A stretch of DNA of 64,000 bases, taken from assembly GCA_036426205.1 (NCBI GenBank), contig CM071568.1, positions 44,669,171 through 44,733,170 on the forward strand, given 5' to 3'. This DNA comes from Ascaphus truei (taxonomy: Eukaryota > Chordata > Amphibia > Anura > Ascaphidae). Shown here piece by piece: positions 10,720 through 24,245 of the stretch (its first letter is position 1; every line of letters starts with the position of its first letter). The translations under genes and the position numbers were made by a program. The notes under the pieces were generated by a model that saw nothing but the letters and a program-made list of their open reading frames with translations, was not told where the DNA came from and searched no databases.

Positions 10720-13700
10720 TGTTCTTATCAACGTGTGTATTTGCTGTGTATGTCGTGTCTGGTGAGGGAACACTCCACCACGTTGGGATCCCTCTCAGTG
10801 GAGGCGCTGCACACGTGTATAAGTATACCCCAGGCTCCAGGGCGGAGGCTCAGGCCTCTGTTACCCTCACAGGTGACAGCAGCATGCGTAGTTGTAGTAC
10901 CCCGGGTTACAAGGGCTACACATACATACATACATACCCATACATATTTAAAGCACCAGCTACGGTGTGAAACGTGTCAGAGTTTGTCTATTTTTGCTTT
11001 GTTTGGCACTATGCACATTAAACTTTGATTTTTTTTGTTCTTTATCCTGCCTCCAGTTCTCATCTTTCTTGCTGTGCTCCTTTGTTCTTTTTGGCCTGTC
11101 CTATCGATTTTTACCAGTGGGGATGCATGCCGGGACGTTCAGATCTGTACCTCCAGCATCAGGGTTCACATGAGTACGCCACTGTTGCACGACCACTATT
11201 ACCTACAAAGGTTGGATTGCATATTATATATGCTATGTTTTCTTGCCTGAACCTAGAGCTGCCTGTCGTGTTTCCTTGATTGCAGGGCTCCGGTTATGGG
11301 TCTCTCCCTTGCAGGTCACATTTCTGGTTCGGGCTCTGAATGTGTTATGCGGCACAGGAGTATACTCTGATCTGATCATCCATTTATTTAAAATGCTATT
11401 TGTCTCTCTTCCACTTTAGACATTATTTACACCTACTGTAGATTTTTTGAGCACCACATATGGGAGATTGCTTCTCTTACTTTACATGCACCAATATATG
11501 AAATTTTCTGGGGGGAGCAAATTCACTTTGCACCCCCCCCACCCCCCCCCCCCATTGTGCTACTGTGGCCAAAGGACACTGTCTCTTCCTGCCGTGTGGA
11601 AGTTGGGGAGAGGACTGCCCCCGTCTCTCTCTATTGTGGAACCTTGCTGTGCTGCAGAGTCTTCGCCTCATTTGTGAAGAATCTCGCTACCCTGCATTGC
11701 TGCATGGAGAGAACTCCATACTGCTGTCTGGTTAACTGCTGCGCAAAGGGATTGTGTAGTTCCAAAACCTGTATATTGTTTGTTGTGTCTTATTTATATA
11801 GCGCCAAAAGTGTCCTGTTTGCTTGTTTTTTTTTTTAGGAAAGATACTTATTTTGTATTCTTTTTAATTACCTAAGCCAGGGGAACCCCACGAAACTGAT
11901 CTGTGGTCTCGCAACTTCCTTCCTGGGACCCCCGTATTTCCTGAGCTGCAAAGGGTTTTGGCTACCATGCAAGAACACTTGCCCACTTGAACACAAAATG
12001 GCCACAGTATTCAGGCTCGCTCAGGCAGCCAATAGAAGTTGCAACAATCACGGGAAAGATGATGTCACATATTTCTATTGGTGACTGTAGGAAACGAGTG
12101 CAGAAATATGACCAGGGAGACTATATTGGGGAAAATAAACCTTGGCTTTTATTTAGCCCGGATCGCAAAAGAATGCAGCTTTAAAGCGTCATACAAATAC
12201 ACAAAGACATCTATCCCTTTGTAGGGGCTAACTCGCTCTCCAGTCACTATCTGTTAGGGCTGGGGGGCTTGGCCTCTTTTGACCTCTACCCAAAGTACAA
12301 GATGTACCTGTTAGTCAGGGGCTCTTTCTCTCATTCTGGGTTGGTATCTGTGCAGTGCACCCTCTGGTGAGTAACCGCTGTGGTCTGGAATAGAGGGGGC
12401 AGGTTCCCTGGTCGCCCTCTCTGTCAGCAAACACCTTCCATGTGCTAGGACAATCCCCTGCAGTTCTAGCAGGAGGCTTTCTACCTGTCTGATGAGCCGG
12501 TGGAGGACATGAGTTTGTGTTAGAGCGCAATTAACCAGCTCCTGCTGGACTCATCAGACCAATACAGGCGTATTCTATTGGCAGCCTTTTAGACGGGACC
12601 ACCATGGCCATTTTGTCATTTTTTTAGAGCAACCAGAGCTGAAACGACCATTATACAGTTTTGCAGGACCTTGGGGTACCTGAGGTAGAAATAAAAATTG
12701 ATTGGGGATAATGCTGCTTTAAAATGCATATCAATAAAAAAAATAATATGGAGGAGAGCATTCCAGAAAAACATGGGATCGCTTTATAGTTACGTAACCT
12801 TCTTTACCGAAGTCAAAGAGGTGCTACATCGAGGTGTCCAGACAGTGGTGCTCTGTGTCTCTATTTACCTTCTCAGGGTGCTGGCATCCAGGTTGCTTGG
12901 CGTGTGTATGCTAAAAGGTGGCAATGAAGGGCACCAGGAGACCATTATTGTGACAAACAAGAGCTTTATTCTTCATTTGATTATGCTAAACATAGAACAG
13001 TATTAAGTGGCAAATACTACAGATGCATTTGATATTCTTCCTTGGTTGCTCTCCCCACTATCCTTGGGAGGTTATGGACTTGGTACCCTAGGCACTGATC
13101 TGCATGGTATTCACTGGTCCCTGGTTGGATTGGCTTCCTTCCCACCTGGACCCGTGGCAAAGATACTTATATCATGGGGACACATATCCGTCACTCTGAG
13201 GAGTAACTCTCCTTATCCCAAAGCAACAGAAGGGCTCAACATTTAGAACTCATCAGTATGGGCCAATCCCGTGGTGCCCTGGAACCCTTATTTAAAGGAC
13301 TCACCCCGGAGTACCATGCCCCTCCTCTTTCAGGGCAAACGACTAACCTTGGACCATAGCTATGGGCTATGAATAGAAGGGGCACTATCCCTAACGATAA
13401 AGTAATAAAGGTGACCAGACATCCTTAAACATATAACGCTACACATAAATATGACACTCTATATACAGTGAGGATCCCCCATCATGTGTCTCCTCCGGGT
13501 GGGACTGAATCTGAAATCGACTACCCCCACTATATATATTTGCTAGTGACACACTGGTAACCATTCCTACAGGGTGAGTGGTTTGATTATACTTAGTATC
13601 CTATACCAGATGGCAGGCTAAACACCTTCTAAAGGCGGGCGTGGCTAAGTTTCGCGCCTAGGCACCCTGTACCATTGATGGAAGAGGGGCTATACACTTT

Positions 13701-14470
13701 CTAAGGCTTTTAACCTTTAGTAGTCCCTAACAGGGAGCTATGTTACAAAAAATCAAATAAAACATAGCAAAATAATTAGAAAAATAAATGAATATGCAGA
13801 TTAAATATTCCTTTAATACCAGAAAACTCCATCAAAGACTTTACCAGCATCAGCTTTAATTAATGAAAACAGCTGGGGGGGGGGGGGTGTTTGTTTTTTA
13901 CAATAAAACCAATTATTCAGCAGTAGGCGGTAATGTTACTCTTTCTGGGCTTTATTTCTACAAATATTGAGTATTCCTATGCTAACAGTGGTGCCATAGT
14001 TGCTGTACAATAGCAAGAGTATCTTCTTTAAACAAGATGAATACAATTCAGATAAGAGATGAAGGAAACGGATAATATGGTGGGCCCGTCAGTCCCTTTT
14101 ATTAAAATATGCTTGGCTTGTACAGCGCATGCTTTCCAAGTGGGGAGTGTCACCAATATTTTGTCCATCAAGTTTCACATCCACTTAGAGGCGAGTGAAC
14201 AAAGTGAGAAGCAGGAAGTGATGGAGATGGACATAGAGAGGACATAGAGATGGACATAAAGAGGATGCCGATGCAAAAAAGGAAAAAATGGAAGTAGACG
14301 TCAAGGTGACCAAGGAGAAAATAGAAACACGTTGGAAATGATGGACAAAAAAAGTGAAAAAGAGAAGTAGTTTAATAAGGATTGTGGAAAAATGGTGAAA
14401 GGAAAAGGGACAATATGCTTATGAAAACATACACCTAGATTAGCAATACAGAGATAAACACGAGAGAGAA
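10720..14470. other. Unclassified repeat-derived stretch, no gene
   Basis: The counterpart of 31,160-34,960. It includes a C-rich run at about 11,529-11,552, a short L2-type tail scrap at 11,780-11,812 (TTATATAGCGCCAAAAG), and a G run near 13,876-13,888. No frame is conserved between the copies and no known protein was recognised. Confidence 0.45.
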
Positions 14471-14479
14471 TAGATGGTT

Positions 14480-14650
14480 ATGGAGTGGCTCAGTGAGTAA
14501 AGGCGCTGACTCAATGACACAGTCTTTGCATCAAGTGTCAATTAGATTATAAACTCTATGGGGCAGTGACTCTAGTGCTTACATAATTCTATCTGCAGCG
14601 CTGCTTACAATGTCAGCATTATATAGGAAAAAACATTAATTTGATAACAG
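14480..14650 (+). mobile_element. tRNA-derived SINE, internally deleted (upstream copy)
   Basis: It starts with an A-box-like GTGGCTCAGTGAGTA near 14,485 and continues into the L2-like tail TTAGATTATAAACTCTATGG near 14,542, ending in AGCGCTGC and an A-rich stretch. The B box expected between head and tail is not visible. The downstream copy is at 34,966-35,150. Confidence 0.6.
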
Positions 14651-16465
14651 GTAAATAAAGGATAAGAGACTTATAGATGTCTAGGGGAAAGAAAAGTAAG
14701 ATAACGGAATATATAGCAAATTAAATATGGCTGATGTGAGCAAGTTTCAGACAGGGTTAGAGATGTTTTTTATTAGTGTGTTTCCTGAGGCACAGATACA
14801 GTAAATAGAGACCAGAATCATAGCAAAGGGTGTCATGGGAGAGCAGGATAATTACATCAGGGTTAATACGCTAGACAGAACTACAGAGTTGAATAAAAGT
14901 GATTTATTAAAAAAATTCCACAACCTCCAGTACATAAAGACCAACACAAACTCACCCAAATGGGGGGAACAACCTAGAGCCCTAGTGCAAGGACCTCTGT
15001 CCAGAAGTTTACCATTATACACATTCTCAGGTTGCGCTGCTGTCCTTGATGGTAGGGGCAGCACTGTCTGCTCTCTAATATCACAGTTTAAATTCCCCCC
15101 ATCGTCGCTCCCTGCAACTCCTTTGCAAGTCTCCGGAACACTCCTAGGATGAGTTCGGATATAAAGGGATCCACTTCGGCTCTACGAGTATTCACAACAT
15201 GTCTCTGGAACCAAAGCCGAGCTCTACCTGATATACCATCGGTCTCCATCAGGCAACATGGAGGACGGATACCCACTATCCCAGAGCAGATTGTCTTTGG
15301 GGTCCAATCAGCGAGTGAAGGCTCGCCTGCATTGGACCAATCTGGAGCAAGGGTAGGTTACCGGACATTCAGGACAGCCCACAGGAGTGGGCTTAAGTCG
15401 AGCGGGTTGTATTTGATGGACCAATGGAATCGTGCCTACGGAGCACAGTCCGGGCAATGGTTTCTCCTTGTCCTCCCAATTCTCCCAGAAGGAATAGGCG
15501 ACTCAGTGTCTGGGCCAAACAATGTTCCCCTGCATGGACCACTTCCCCCACACCTGAGTCCACAGCCCTGCCTCGCTCAACAGTGCTCCGCACTCCCCTT
15601 TTCTCCTTTGTGTGTGAGCGGATACTTGAATACCCATCTTCCACACAAAGGACGCTCAATTTTAAACCATTCAACATACAGTTACTCCTGGTTCCCGATT
15701 GCAGGAAACGGCTACAAATATAATATCAGACCTATGTGGGCAACAGTACACAGATACGATGGTAAAATAAACTGCACCTACATAAATAAAACATCATTAT
15801 TGCCATGTAGAGGTAATGGCGGCTTAACCTTTATAAAGAGCAGCCAAATCTACCCTACCTCATAAGGTGGGGGGAACAGAATAAACTGGACTTCTAGGAG
15901 GGTGTGCAGGTTGTGGCAGAGGCAGTTAGAGCAAGAGTGAATGCATGGGTGTGGGATTCCCAAAGACACAATGCAGGGTATCGCACCTTGATCTCACGTT
16001 ACTACCTAAGCAGTGAACGCTGGATCAGGAAACGTACCACGTATTGTAGTGAAGCGAGTCCTGGCCATTGAGGGAAGACAACTAGAAAGTGTGACAAACT
16101 TTCTTACAGTTGTACTATAGCTAATGTAAAATTAAAGGAGGATACTGATACAATACGAAGGAAACAGCCAAAGAGCTTACAGTCCATGAAGGAAGCTATT
16201 TTCCTAGTGCTCTGTGTGGTTTTTATCCCTGTTCAGGAGAGACTCTTATAGCTGCCAGTCTCCCCTTGATGATAGTATCCGGCCGGCCCTGTCTGTACTC
16301 TAAACTTAAGTACATGTGGTAAATAGTCATTGTAACGGTTGACCAAAAGTATAAAGTACTATGCTGCACACAACACTTATAGGCTATAATCTCCATTAAT
16401 CAATCATAACCATCATAATCATGTTATGTTAACACATATCCTCAAAGCTAATTATAGCAAACAAC
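14651..16465. other. Unclassified stretch with CCAAT-like motifs, no gene
   Basis: The counterpart of 35,151-36,990. A 238-residue open frame at 15,149-15,865 exists only in this copy and is broken in the other, so I do not call it. Several CCAAT motifs occur around 15,300-15,425. The segment could be LTR-like, but no ends were found. Confidence 0.4.
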
Positions 16466-16469
16466 TATA

Positions 16470-16840
16470 GTTCATATAGCGCCTTTCTCCCAATGGTACT
16501 CAAAACACTTCACAATTACAGTAAAGTGCGGTACACAGCACATAGACATTTTTACTGACACAGTCTCTGCCCAGATAGAATAAAAATAATAGATACTGGT
16601 GGCCGACCACAAGAAAAATGGGGTTGGACACACCCCTTGCTCAACCAAGCGCATGAACTCGCGATATAAAGGTGCACTCAAGGTTTGTAAGCAAAAAAAT
16701 ATATATATTTATTATTCATTAAACATGATGAGAAACATGACATGATCAAAAATATAATTAATAAACATATAACCACCATGTCCGAGTGGCCTGAAAAAAA
16801 ATTATATATATATATATTATATATATATATATATATCAGT
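16470..16840. repeat. L2/SINE-type tail scrap and (TA)n run (upstream copy)
   Basis: CATATAGCGCC at 16,474-16,484 followed by CAAAACACTTCACAA is the general form of a LINE or SINE 3' tail read from its end. A TA run of about 35 bp lies at 16,802-16,836. Confidence 0.5.
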
Positions 16841-18815
16841 GGTACAGTTAAATGTTTGTGTGGTTCCTGAAGTGTTATGTGAAAGATGCATGTGAATGTT
16901 ACAGGTAGGTATAATGTAGTCACACACAAACATGTAATTCAAGGAAATAAACAGAAATCCATTAAATAATGGAGGGGTAACCTAAGTCCCCTCCAAAATA
17001 AATGGTAACCTGCCTGCCTGCCTGCCAGGAAAGAACTATAAAGTACCCAACAAATAAACATGATAACAAGGTACCAAGGTAATGTAATGTATTACGTAAG
17101 ACTAAACCCTGGTGGAACAATATCGGGAGGATACTAAATGCAATAAAGTATCCAAATTTCTTGTAGGAATAGTTAAATAAAAATTTCAACAGTTACTGGA
17201 AATAACTGTGGCAACATCTAGTACTGTGTCCTCTATGAAGAATGAACATAGAGGAACTCACTTAATGTGAAATAAGATAGTGATCACAGTAGATCGCACA
17301 AAAATAACAGAGTAAACATGAAAATTGCTCTAAATGCCTAATTCCCCAAAAATTAGGGCAAAACACAGTCTTTAAAACCAGAGACAGAACTGAAACACAG
17401 ACAGAGAGCTCAGTGCACATCCAGTGGAACCTATACACGCGAGTAACAGTGCTAAATATATGTATGATTCTATTAATGAATGGTCTTTTAGTTTAAACAT
17501 TTTGGCCAAAGTGTTGTAGCCCCTGAGCCACTACACGGCAGACCACATCTCAAGGGTCCCTAACACTAATATAAATTCTTAATAACCTGTGCATTACCAG
17601 GAAGAATGATTTATAATAAATCTGTCAAAATTAGTTGCATAGTTCTAATCTCTGGTTTTAAATATATATATCGCCATGCTCAGTTAGCACTCCTCTGTGA
17701 TACCTATATGCTTATTATATTCTGAGTGGGTATTGCTCTGTTTTAGTGATATGTGCTGGTCTGCTGGCTCCGCGAGAATAAATACCTTTTATTTGATCTC
17801 TGGTCCTGTCTGTGCTTGATCCCGTGAAGTGTTCTGGTCTCCATTATCAAGATAGGTTACCATTTTTTCTGATTCTTACCAGGTCCCTGAAATCACACGA
17901 GAGAGTGCATGTCCTATTGACTGGACTGATCAACTATAATTACAATATCAATTTACTAATTCATAGAGACTTACAGTGAATTGGTGAAATTGAAAAGCTA
18001 GCAAGCATGAACAATGTTAGTAAGGAATTATTACTGCATTGTCAAAGTGAGATAATCCTTTAGAAGAAAGAAATGCTTTAATGACCGCAAACAAATCATA
18101 TATATTTTATCCCCAAAACAGTAGCACAAAAATAAACACTGGTAATTAAAAGTCTAATAATAATGTTACTTTGGATACAATGCTACTATCATAGCATGAT
18201 CAATAAGCCTTCACACTACATTGTTAAGACATTTTATTTATTATTTTAAATGATAAAGGTTACTTTCATTACACAAAACTGCATTGATAGCATTATGGGT
18301 TAATTACAAGTTTTGATACTCATTAAATAACCGTGTTGGCGGAATCATATTAGTTCTTCTTTGTCATCACAAAGGCGAAGTCACAGTTTTGTTCCCTTTG
18401 TGAACAACACAGGGTGTATTCCTTTCTATGCATGTCATGATGAGAAAACATGACTATGAGACTATTATTTGACCAATTGAGGCTGTTATTGAGACCAGAA
18501 TGTTAGCTATGAGCTACATTAAAGGTGAAGACTGCAGCGGACTCCAGCAATCACGGAAGACCAATCATCTCTCACATCACAGTAGATTAGGTATGGAATT
18601 TAAAGTGACATGTGATTAAATTGGACTGATAAAGACTCCAACATTATGTGTACTTACTGTATATTTATAATTAAATTGGCATCAAGTTTCCCTTTGCTAT
18701 GTCTCGTTGCTAAAGTGCTAGCAAAAATTTGGCTGAGGCCTTGATAATTAACTGACAAACCATCCGGCGAAAAACATGCCAAACTTACGACGGCAGCAGC
18801 AAACTCATCGAGGCT
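16841..18815. other. AT-rich unclassified stretch, no gene
   Basis: The counterpart of 37,380-39,385. It holds a (TGCC)n tetranucleotide run near 17,010-17,028. No frame is shared between copies and nothing else was recognised. Confidence 0.45.
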
Positions 18816-18816
18816 A

Positions 18817-19314
18817 CTAGGATAGACCCCTGTGACTTAAACAAAGATTAGAAAAGAAAGAAAAAAAAGGAAAAACAAAAAAACAAGAGAATTTTTGAGA
18901 AAGGGATGTTTGCAAAGAGACACTGAAAAGTATGATGTAAGGGAGATCCAGATAGAGCTTTGTTACGAATACCAAGAGTATGGAGATGTGAAGAAGAAGA
19001 GGGTGGTCAACGGTATCACATGCTGAAGAGAGGTGAGTAATATGAGCAGAGGTAATGACTTTGTCTTTGGCCATGGAGGTCATTAGTTAATTTAGGGAGG
19101 GCTGTTTCAGTGGACGTGAGCAGTGCGGAAGCCAGATTGTAGGGGGTCTATGAGAGTAATAGGTGATGAGAAAATGGAGCAAGGAGCGAGAGAATACAAG
19201 ACATTCAAGGAATTTGAGCAAAAGCAGGAGTGGAGACAGGACAATAGTTAGAAAGACAGGCAGGGTCAAGCTTGCTGTTTCAAAATAATTGCATAAATAA
19301 TTATAATAATTCAA
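18817..19314 (-). pseudogene. L2-type LINE reverse transcriptase fragment (upstream copy)
   Basis: Minus-strand residues [15 protein letters not shown] identify RT motif A of an L2-type LINE. The frame is broken on both sides by indels. The counterpart at 39,389-39,850 is longer. Confidence 0.65.
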
Positions 19315-19689
19315 TGATCCCCTTTATGTTGTACTACCACATACATAATGTCATTTTACATACAGTATATTACATAAACTAATTAAAACACATGAAAAAG
19401 GCAAATTCATTTAAGGAAAGGTGTCAATTCAATATAGTCATTAAGACCACCTGGAAATTTGTTTGAAATGTTACGCTGCCTACATATTGTTCTCTTTTTA
19501 GGAGACATAGAGCTCCATCTCATATCCTATCTCTTATCAAATGGAATCATTTAAATTCCATAAATCTAAGTTTACTGTATCACATGAAGTTTATTTGAAA
19601 ATTCTTGAGTTGTCAATGGTGTATTGTATAGCCAAACCCTTACATTTAATATTCAAGGACTCCATTTCCACAGGCCAGTACCACAGTTT

Positions 19690-20480
19690 GGCATTAAAGA
19701 AGACGTGGTAGTTATTTAAAAAGGGACTAGATCACAACCGAGGAATTACAGATCTGTAAGTCTGACTACACAATAGTGGGGACGCTACTTGAAGGTTTAA
19801 TATGGGAAATATTCAGGAATACCAAATTAAATACCAAATATTATTAGTAATAGTCACCATGGATTTATGAAGGATAGGTCGTACTACAAACTAACCTTAT
19901 TCAGTTCTTTGAGGAGGTATAGTAGGAATTTAGACCAGGGTAATGCAGTTGTGTGGTATACTTAGAGTTTGCAAAGGCTTTGATACGGTTCCACACAGGA
20001 GGTACAGTGATAAAAAGAGAAGCAAATTTGACTCTGTAAAAAATTTTTCGCACCTGGATTGATAACTGATTGAAGAATAGACAACAGAGAATTGTAATAA
20101 ATGAGACTTTCAGGTTGGCTAAAGTTGGTGGGATGAGAGGTACCGTCAGGGATCTGTACTGGGATCCTGCTTTTTTAACTTGTTTATTAATGAACCGTGA
20201 GGTTGGACAATAGAGAGCAAAGTCTCCATCTTCGACCTGATGATACCTAAATTGTTGACGGTAGAAGAATCAGAGGATATAATTCTCTAGAAGAACTGTG
20301 AGAAGTAGACTGGAAAACTTGGAGCAGTAAATGGCAAATGTGTTAATACAGATAAAGCAAGGTGTTGCATTTGGTAAAAATTAACCGGACTCAACTGAAA
20401 CTGAAATGGTGATAAATTAGGAGAGTCCTTGATGGGGATTTAGGAATGTTTAGACAGGCAGCTTAGCACATAGCACCAAG
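19690..20480 (+). pseudogene. CR1-type LINE reverse transcriptase, frameshifted copy
   Basis: It aligns base for base with 40,290-41,050 but carries many one-base indels, so no long frame remains. Comparison with the downstream copy shows that the damage is spread evenly and includes homopolymers, which is why I suspect sequence error rather than ageing. Confidence 0.65.
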
Positions 20481-21214
20481 AGGAAAGCCGCAGAACAGTA
20501 CGCGGGGCCTCACGAGAATGCCAAAACCGCTTTATAAAGCTCTGGCAAAACCGACAGCGAGACTCCAGTTTCCTCCCATCCACTTATTTCTGTATATGCG
20601 CATGTCGATGTGAGTGATATTTTATGTTTTTTTATGACTTATAAAACTGTGATTGACCATCTACACTATGTCTGCTATTTCCATCACCCCAAACACATAC
20701 CCACTGCACAAACCAATCACCCTAACGGGGTCTCCTAACTCACCTCAATCCCCGATGGACCCTTGCTCCTATCAGAAGAGAGTGTGTGGTCTCGTGATAT
20801 GCTCTCTGTTGAAACTCGGGAAATTGAGTAAATCGTCTTTCTCCTTACACACACAACTTAGACACCTTCTAAGAACGTATTATACACCATATTGGTGCCA
20901 CTTTTTCTTTTCTTGGATGTGAAACTCCGTGCCTTCCTCATCCAAATGGACTCCTACAATTAGAAGACCAGCGGAATGTTCTTTATAAGGGTTTTTGAGC
21001 TGCACAATAGATATTTTTCACATTATTTATATATCATTTCAAGATGTTATCATACACTGTTTTGATTTTTACTGCAACCAGCACTTTAGATTTACACTGA
21101 GCATTGTGGGATTTTCATTTTTGTTTTTGTGGTGTGTTCACATTTGTTGTAAATTCCACTCATATGAGATTTATTGCCCACATGCTATAGCACCTAAATA
21201 GGAGCGCCCGTCAC

Positions 21215-22297
21215 TACCCTCCTTTCTTGCATAATATGAATTCAATAGAGTTCAGTAGATCACCTCTGAACTAATGGAATAGTAACCATCCAAAAGATAA
21301 ACTGACTGACAGCTTCCATACCGCCTGCATGGGTAAATGCGTGTATACAAAGCTTGGACATGAGTGTATCCAATCTATCATGGTATCCAAAAGCAAAGTG
21401 CATAAAGTAATTGTCACACTGAATGTGACATCTTTAAAAAAGGTACATTAAAAACTAATGGTTTTCAAATTAAAAATCCAATATGTGATAGGTTGTGGAA
21501 ATCATCGGTTAATGGTCCAGAGATACTTGGTGACCTGGCGAATCATTGAGTGACCTGCTTTCGGGTATGTGATATATAATGGGTAATGGTAGGAGTTGGG
21601 GACCAAACTTAATTAATTCATTTATTTATAAAATGTTTCCATGAAGTAATACATTGGAGTTTTACCTCTCATTCATAATCCTGGGCACAGAGTTCATGTG
21701 TACAAATACATGTTTCAAATTTAGATAGAAAGGAAAACTTTACAGCCTAAAAGAGAGAACGAACTCACAATCAATGAATCCTTATGATACACATTCCTGA
21801 CGACTTTCATAAAGAATCTAAAAATATAGAAAGGATCTTGCGTAAACACTGATGTTTCTAAAATCTGATAATATATTAAGGGATAGTTTACCAGATACTC
21901 CACAAATAATTTTAAGAAGGCACAGAAACTAAAAATATTATTGCCCGAAGCGCTTTAAAAAGCACAATAAGACCAACAGTGTGGTTAAAAAACCTGACTG
22001 ATTTTATGTTTGTGCAACAGCAAGGCTGTCAGCACAAACCTGAAAGATAAAACTAGTTTTTTATGTCATAGAAATAAAGAAGCTTTTAAAACTCAAACAA
22101 TATATTACTTTTCTAGCTACTAACTAACCGATTTTGTAATCTATATATCCTTCAGTGCCCCTCGCGTGGTTACAATATGTAGGGAAAGACATCGATACCC
22201 TTCGTACACCGCATTATCGAACATACTGAGCAATATCAGTAAGGGGTAATTTTAACTCACACATGCGTTTCCAAGCTTAACGCTAGTATCACCAATC
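21215..22297. pseudogene. Inverted Penelope-like element, damaged and cut by the duplication junction
   Basis: The counterpart of 41,793-42,885. The RT piece lies on the minus strand (about 21,230-21,610) and the GIY-YIG piece on the plus strand (about 21,715-22,297). It stops at the duplication junction just after the equivalent of residue 195 of the endonuclease gene. Frames are destroyed by scattered indels. Confidence 0.65.
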
Positions 22298-22319
22298 AAT
22301 CCAGGAAAGTTGTAGAAAG

Positions 22320-22570
22320 TTTTGATGTGCGGAGGAGGAATGTGAGAGAGGAATCGAGTGTGACCCCTAGCAGCGTGCTTGGGCATACTGGGGGAAGATA
22401 GTATTTCCAACAGTTAATGTGGAAGGAGGTAGGTAATAGGGCCAGGTTGGGAGGAAGTATAAGGAGCTCTGTTTTTGCCATGTTAAGATGGCCATCCAGG
22501 GATGATATTCCAGAAAGTCATTCGAGACTTGGTCTGTATAGCAGTTAAGGTCAGGGGTTGAAAGGTAAAT
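22320..22570 (-). mobile_element. L2-type LINE fragment at the start of the downstream copy
   Basis: Minus-strand residues KTELLILPPNLALLPTSFHI and TLDSSLTFLLRT match the same antisense L2 LINE seen at 24,246-25,195. The element's 3' portion is missing because the duplication junction cuts it. Confidence 0.65.
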
Positions 22571-22599
22571 AGTGTTTGCAAATAAATATTCATTGTTTT

Positions 22600-23285
22600 A
22601 TGACTGTGTTTTAAAGAGACCAATACCATTTGTGTAACAGAGGTCCAAAACAATAAGTTATAAACATTGATGCATGCTCAAACGTTCTGCTTAAATGATC
22701 ACGGTAACAGTTATAATTAGCCTATATTTAATTGTCAGTTCTTTGGTGAAGAGTAGGACAAAACAAATGTCTTTTGAAATCCCTAAGTTGCTTTAGACTT
22801 TAATTGACCTGAGCACAATACAGTTTTAAATTGGCTCTTAGTATAATATCAAGTTAATGCCATTATCTACATTTACAGAATACTAACTTATCAACAGTAA
22901 TAAACCAAAAAGTTTTTTAGATGGGGGGTGGCCTTGGGGGAGTGTGTGTGTTGTCGTTACTCTGCACTTATGAGGCAATACAGTGCAGGAAATTATAATA
23001 CAGCAAGTGCAACAAGAACATCAGACAATGGAATGAAAACCCCTGCTCCGAGAGAGCTTGCATCTGAGTGTGTGTGTGTAGAAGGAGCTATCTTCAAACC
23101 TCTCTAACCTCCATGAAATAGAATAGTGAGAAACGCATCCACATTTCTGGTTTGCTTGTAGCTGTCTGAAAATTGAACAAAAATGTTCAAGAAAAGCATT
23201 TTTTTCAACATTTCCTCCATCTGTATAACATCATGTGACCTGTCCCTTGCACATTTTCCTGCCCAGATGGGAGTGAAGGTTTGGG
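22600..23285. other. Unclassified stretch, no gene
   Basis: Matches 25,226-25,940 and 1,301-2,165. No conserved frame or recognised element. Confidence 0.45.
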
Positions 23286-23299
23286 GAAGAGCAATGTCG

Positions 23300-23500
23300 C
23301 AACATGATTTCATCCTGCATACAGATGCTTTTGTTGGTGTGCTTGCTGGTGGTCCTTACCCAGGAGTTTGATGGGAAATACACTAGAAAATGTACGTAAG
23401 CTGGAAGCTCTTGCCAAAGCAGGCCACAACAAGAAATTTATATTGGGGGTGTACAGTTTTTGTTTTGTAAATAAACAATGTGCACATATCTGCTATATTA
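23300..23500 (+). pseudogene. Ty3/gypsy RNase H relic (module 3)
   Basis: Same relic as at 26,564-26,730, joined directly to the GGGGAAGAGCA segment without the roughly 500 bp found in modules 2 and 4. Module 1 shares this shorter form. Confidence 0.5.
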
Positions 23501-23554
23501 ATGTATTTATTATGCACACAAAAGAATAAGACTACTATTTCAATTTAGAAAACA

Positions 23555-23910
23555 AAGGCCTTGCCCCCGCCTGCCTACTACGTGCACGACGAGAGCCCTC
23601 CCTCAATGGCGCCGGGCCCCTGGACGAGGGCGGGGGGCGCAGCGCTGGGGCGAGAGCTGCTCTGCTCTCAATAGAATTGAGAGCAGGACTCGCGTCGAGC
23701 GATACGGCACGCCCCCGGCGGTTCAGCCAATGAGGGCGAACCTGCCGGGTGACGTCATGGCCCGCCCCCGTTTCACCCCCCACCACGCCCCCCCCCCAGG
23801 CTCTCTCCTCCTGCAGTGAGCCTACAGACCATGTAATCGTGCACGCGCCGCCATCTCGCGGGCTTTGCGCGGTTTGCAGCGGAGATACCGGGGCCTTAGC
23901 CTAAGTCTAG
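23555..23910. promoter_or_regulatory. GC-rich segment with CCAAT, CRE and an 11-bp-arm hairpin
   Basis: CpG-rich. It contains CCAAT at 23,727-23,731 and the palindromic CRE TGACGTCA at 23,750-23,757, 18 bp further on. An inverted repeat CTGCTCTCAAT (23,662-23,672) and ATTGAGAGCAG (23,676-23,686) has perfect 11-bp arms and a 3-bp loop. The arrangement resembles a compact promoter. No gene starts here, so it is probably the promoter of an old element. Confidence 0.5.
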
Positions 23911-24245
23911 TTTTCTTTTATTTTGATAGTATCTTAAAAAACGCCACCCTTGTCTATTCATGTTTTATATAAATATATAATAATGTTAGTCCGTTTAATC
24001 TGTCTTGATCTGTGGTATTTCTTAAAATAGTTTTTTAGTACGTTAAAGTTGAAAATAATCTTTGCAGTGACAGGTAACATTGTCAGGAACATATGCGGCG
24101 GTCAATTGTTTAAAAATGAATATTACTGATTAATTTCTTATTTATCTCAGAGATTTCTACTGGAAATAAGCTTGATACAAACCTGAAAAACTTACCTGAA
24201 TTTTGGTGACCTCTACCCTCTAACATGTAGCAATTAGAAACACCG

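Larger units (their letters stand above)
1..22297 (+). repeat. Upstream copy of a ~20.5 kb tandem duplication (indel-rich)
   Basis: This block is repeated in the same order and orientation from about 22,298 to 42,885. The matching point of position 3,671 is 24,138, a period near 20.47 kb. The upstream copy differs mostly by single-base insertions and losses, many in homopolymers. These break the CR1 reverse transcriptase and the GIY-YIG gene that read better in the downstream copy. The junction at about 22,297 runs from the middle of the GIY-YIG gene into sequence equivalent to about position 1,000. The pattern fits two overlapping contig ends or haplotypes placed side by side better than a recent genomic duplication, but this is inference. 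Confidence 0.85.

Noticed and set aside
15149..15865. 238-codon open frame
   Set aside because: It is open only in the indel-rich copy. The equivalent 35,650-36,380 region is broken into several frames, and the translation resembles no known protein.
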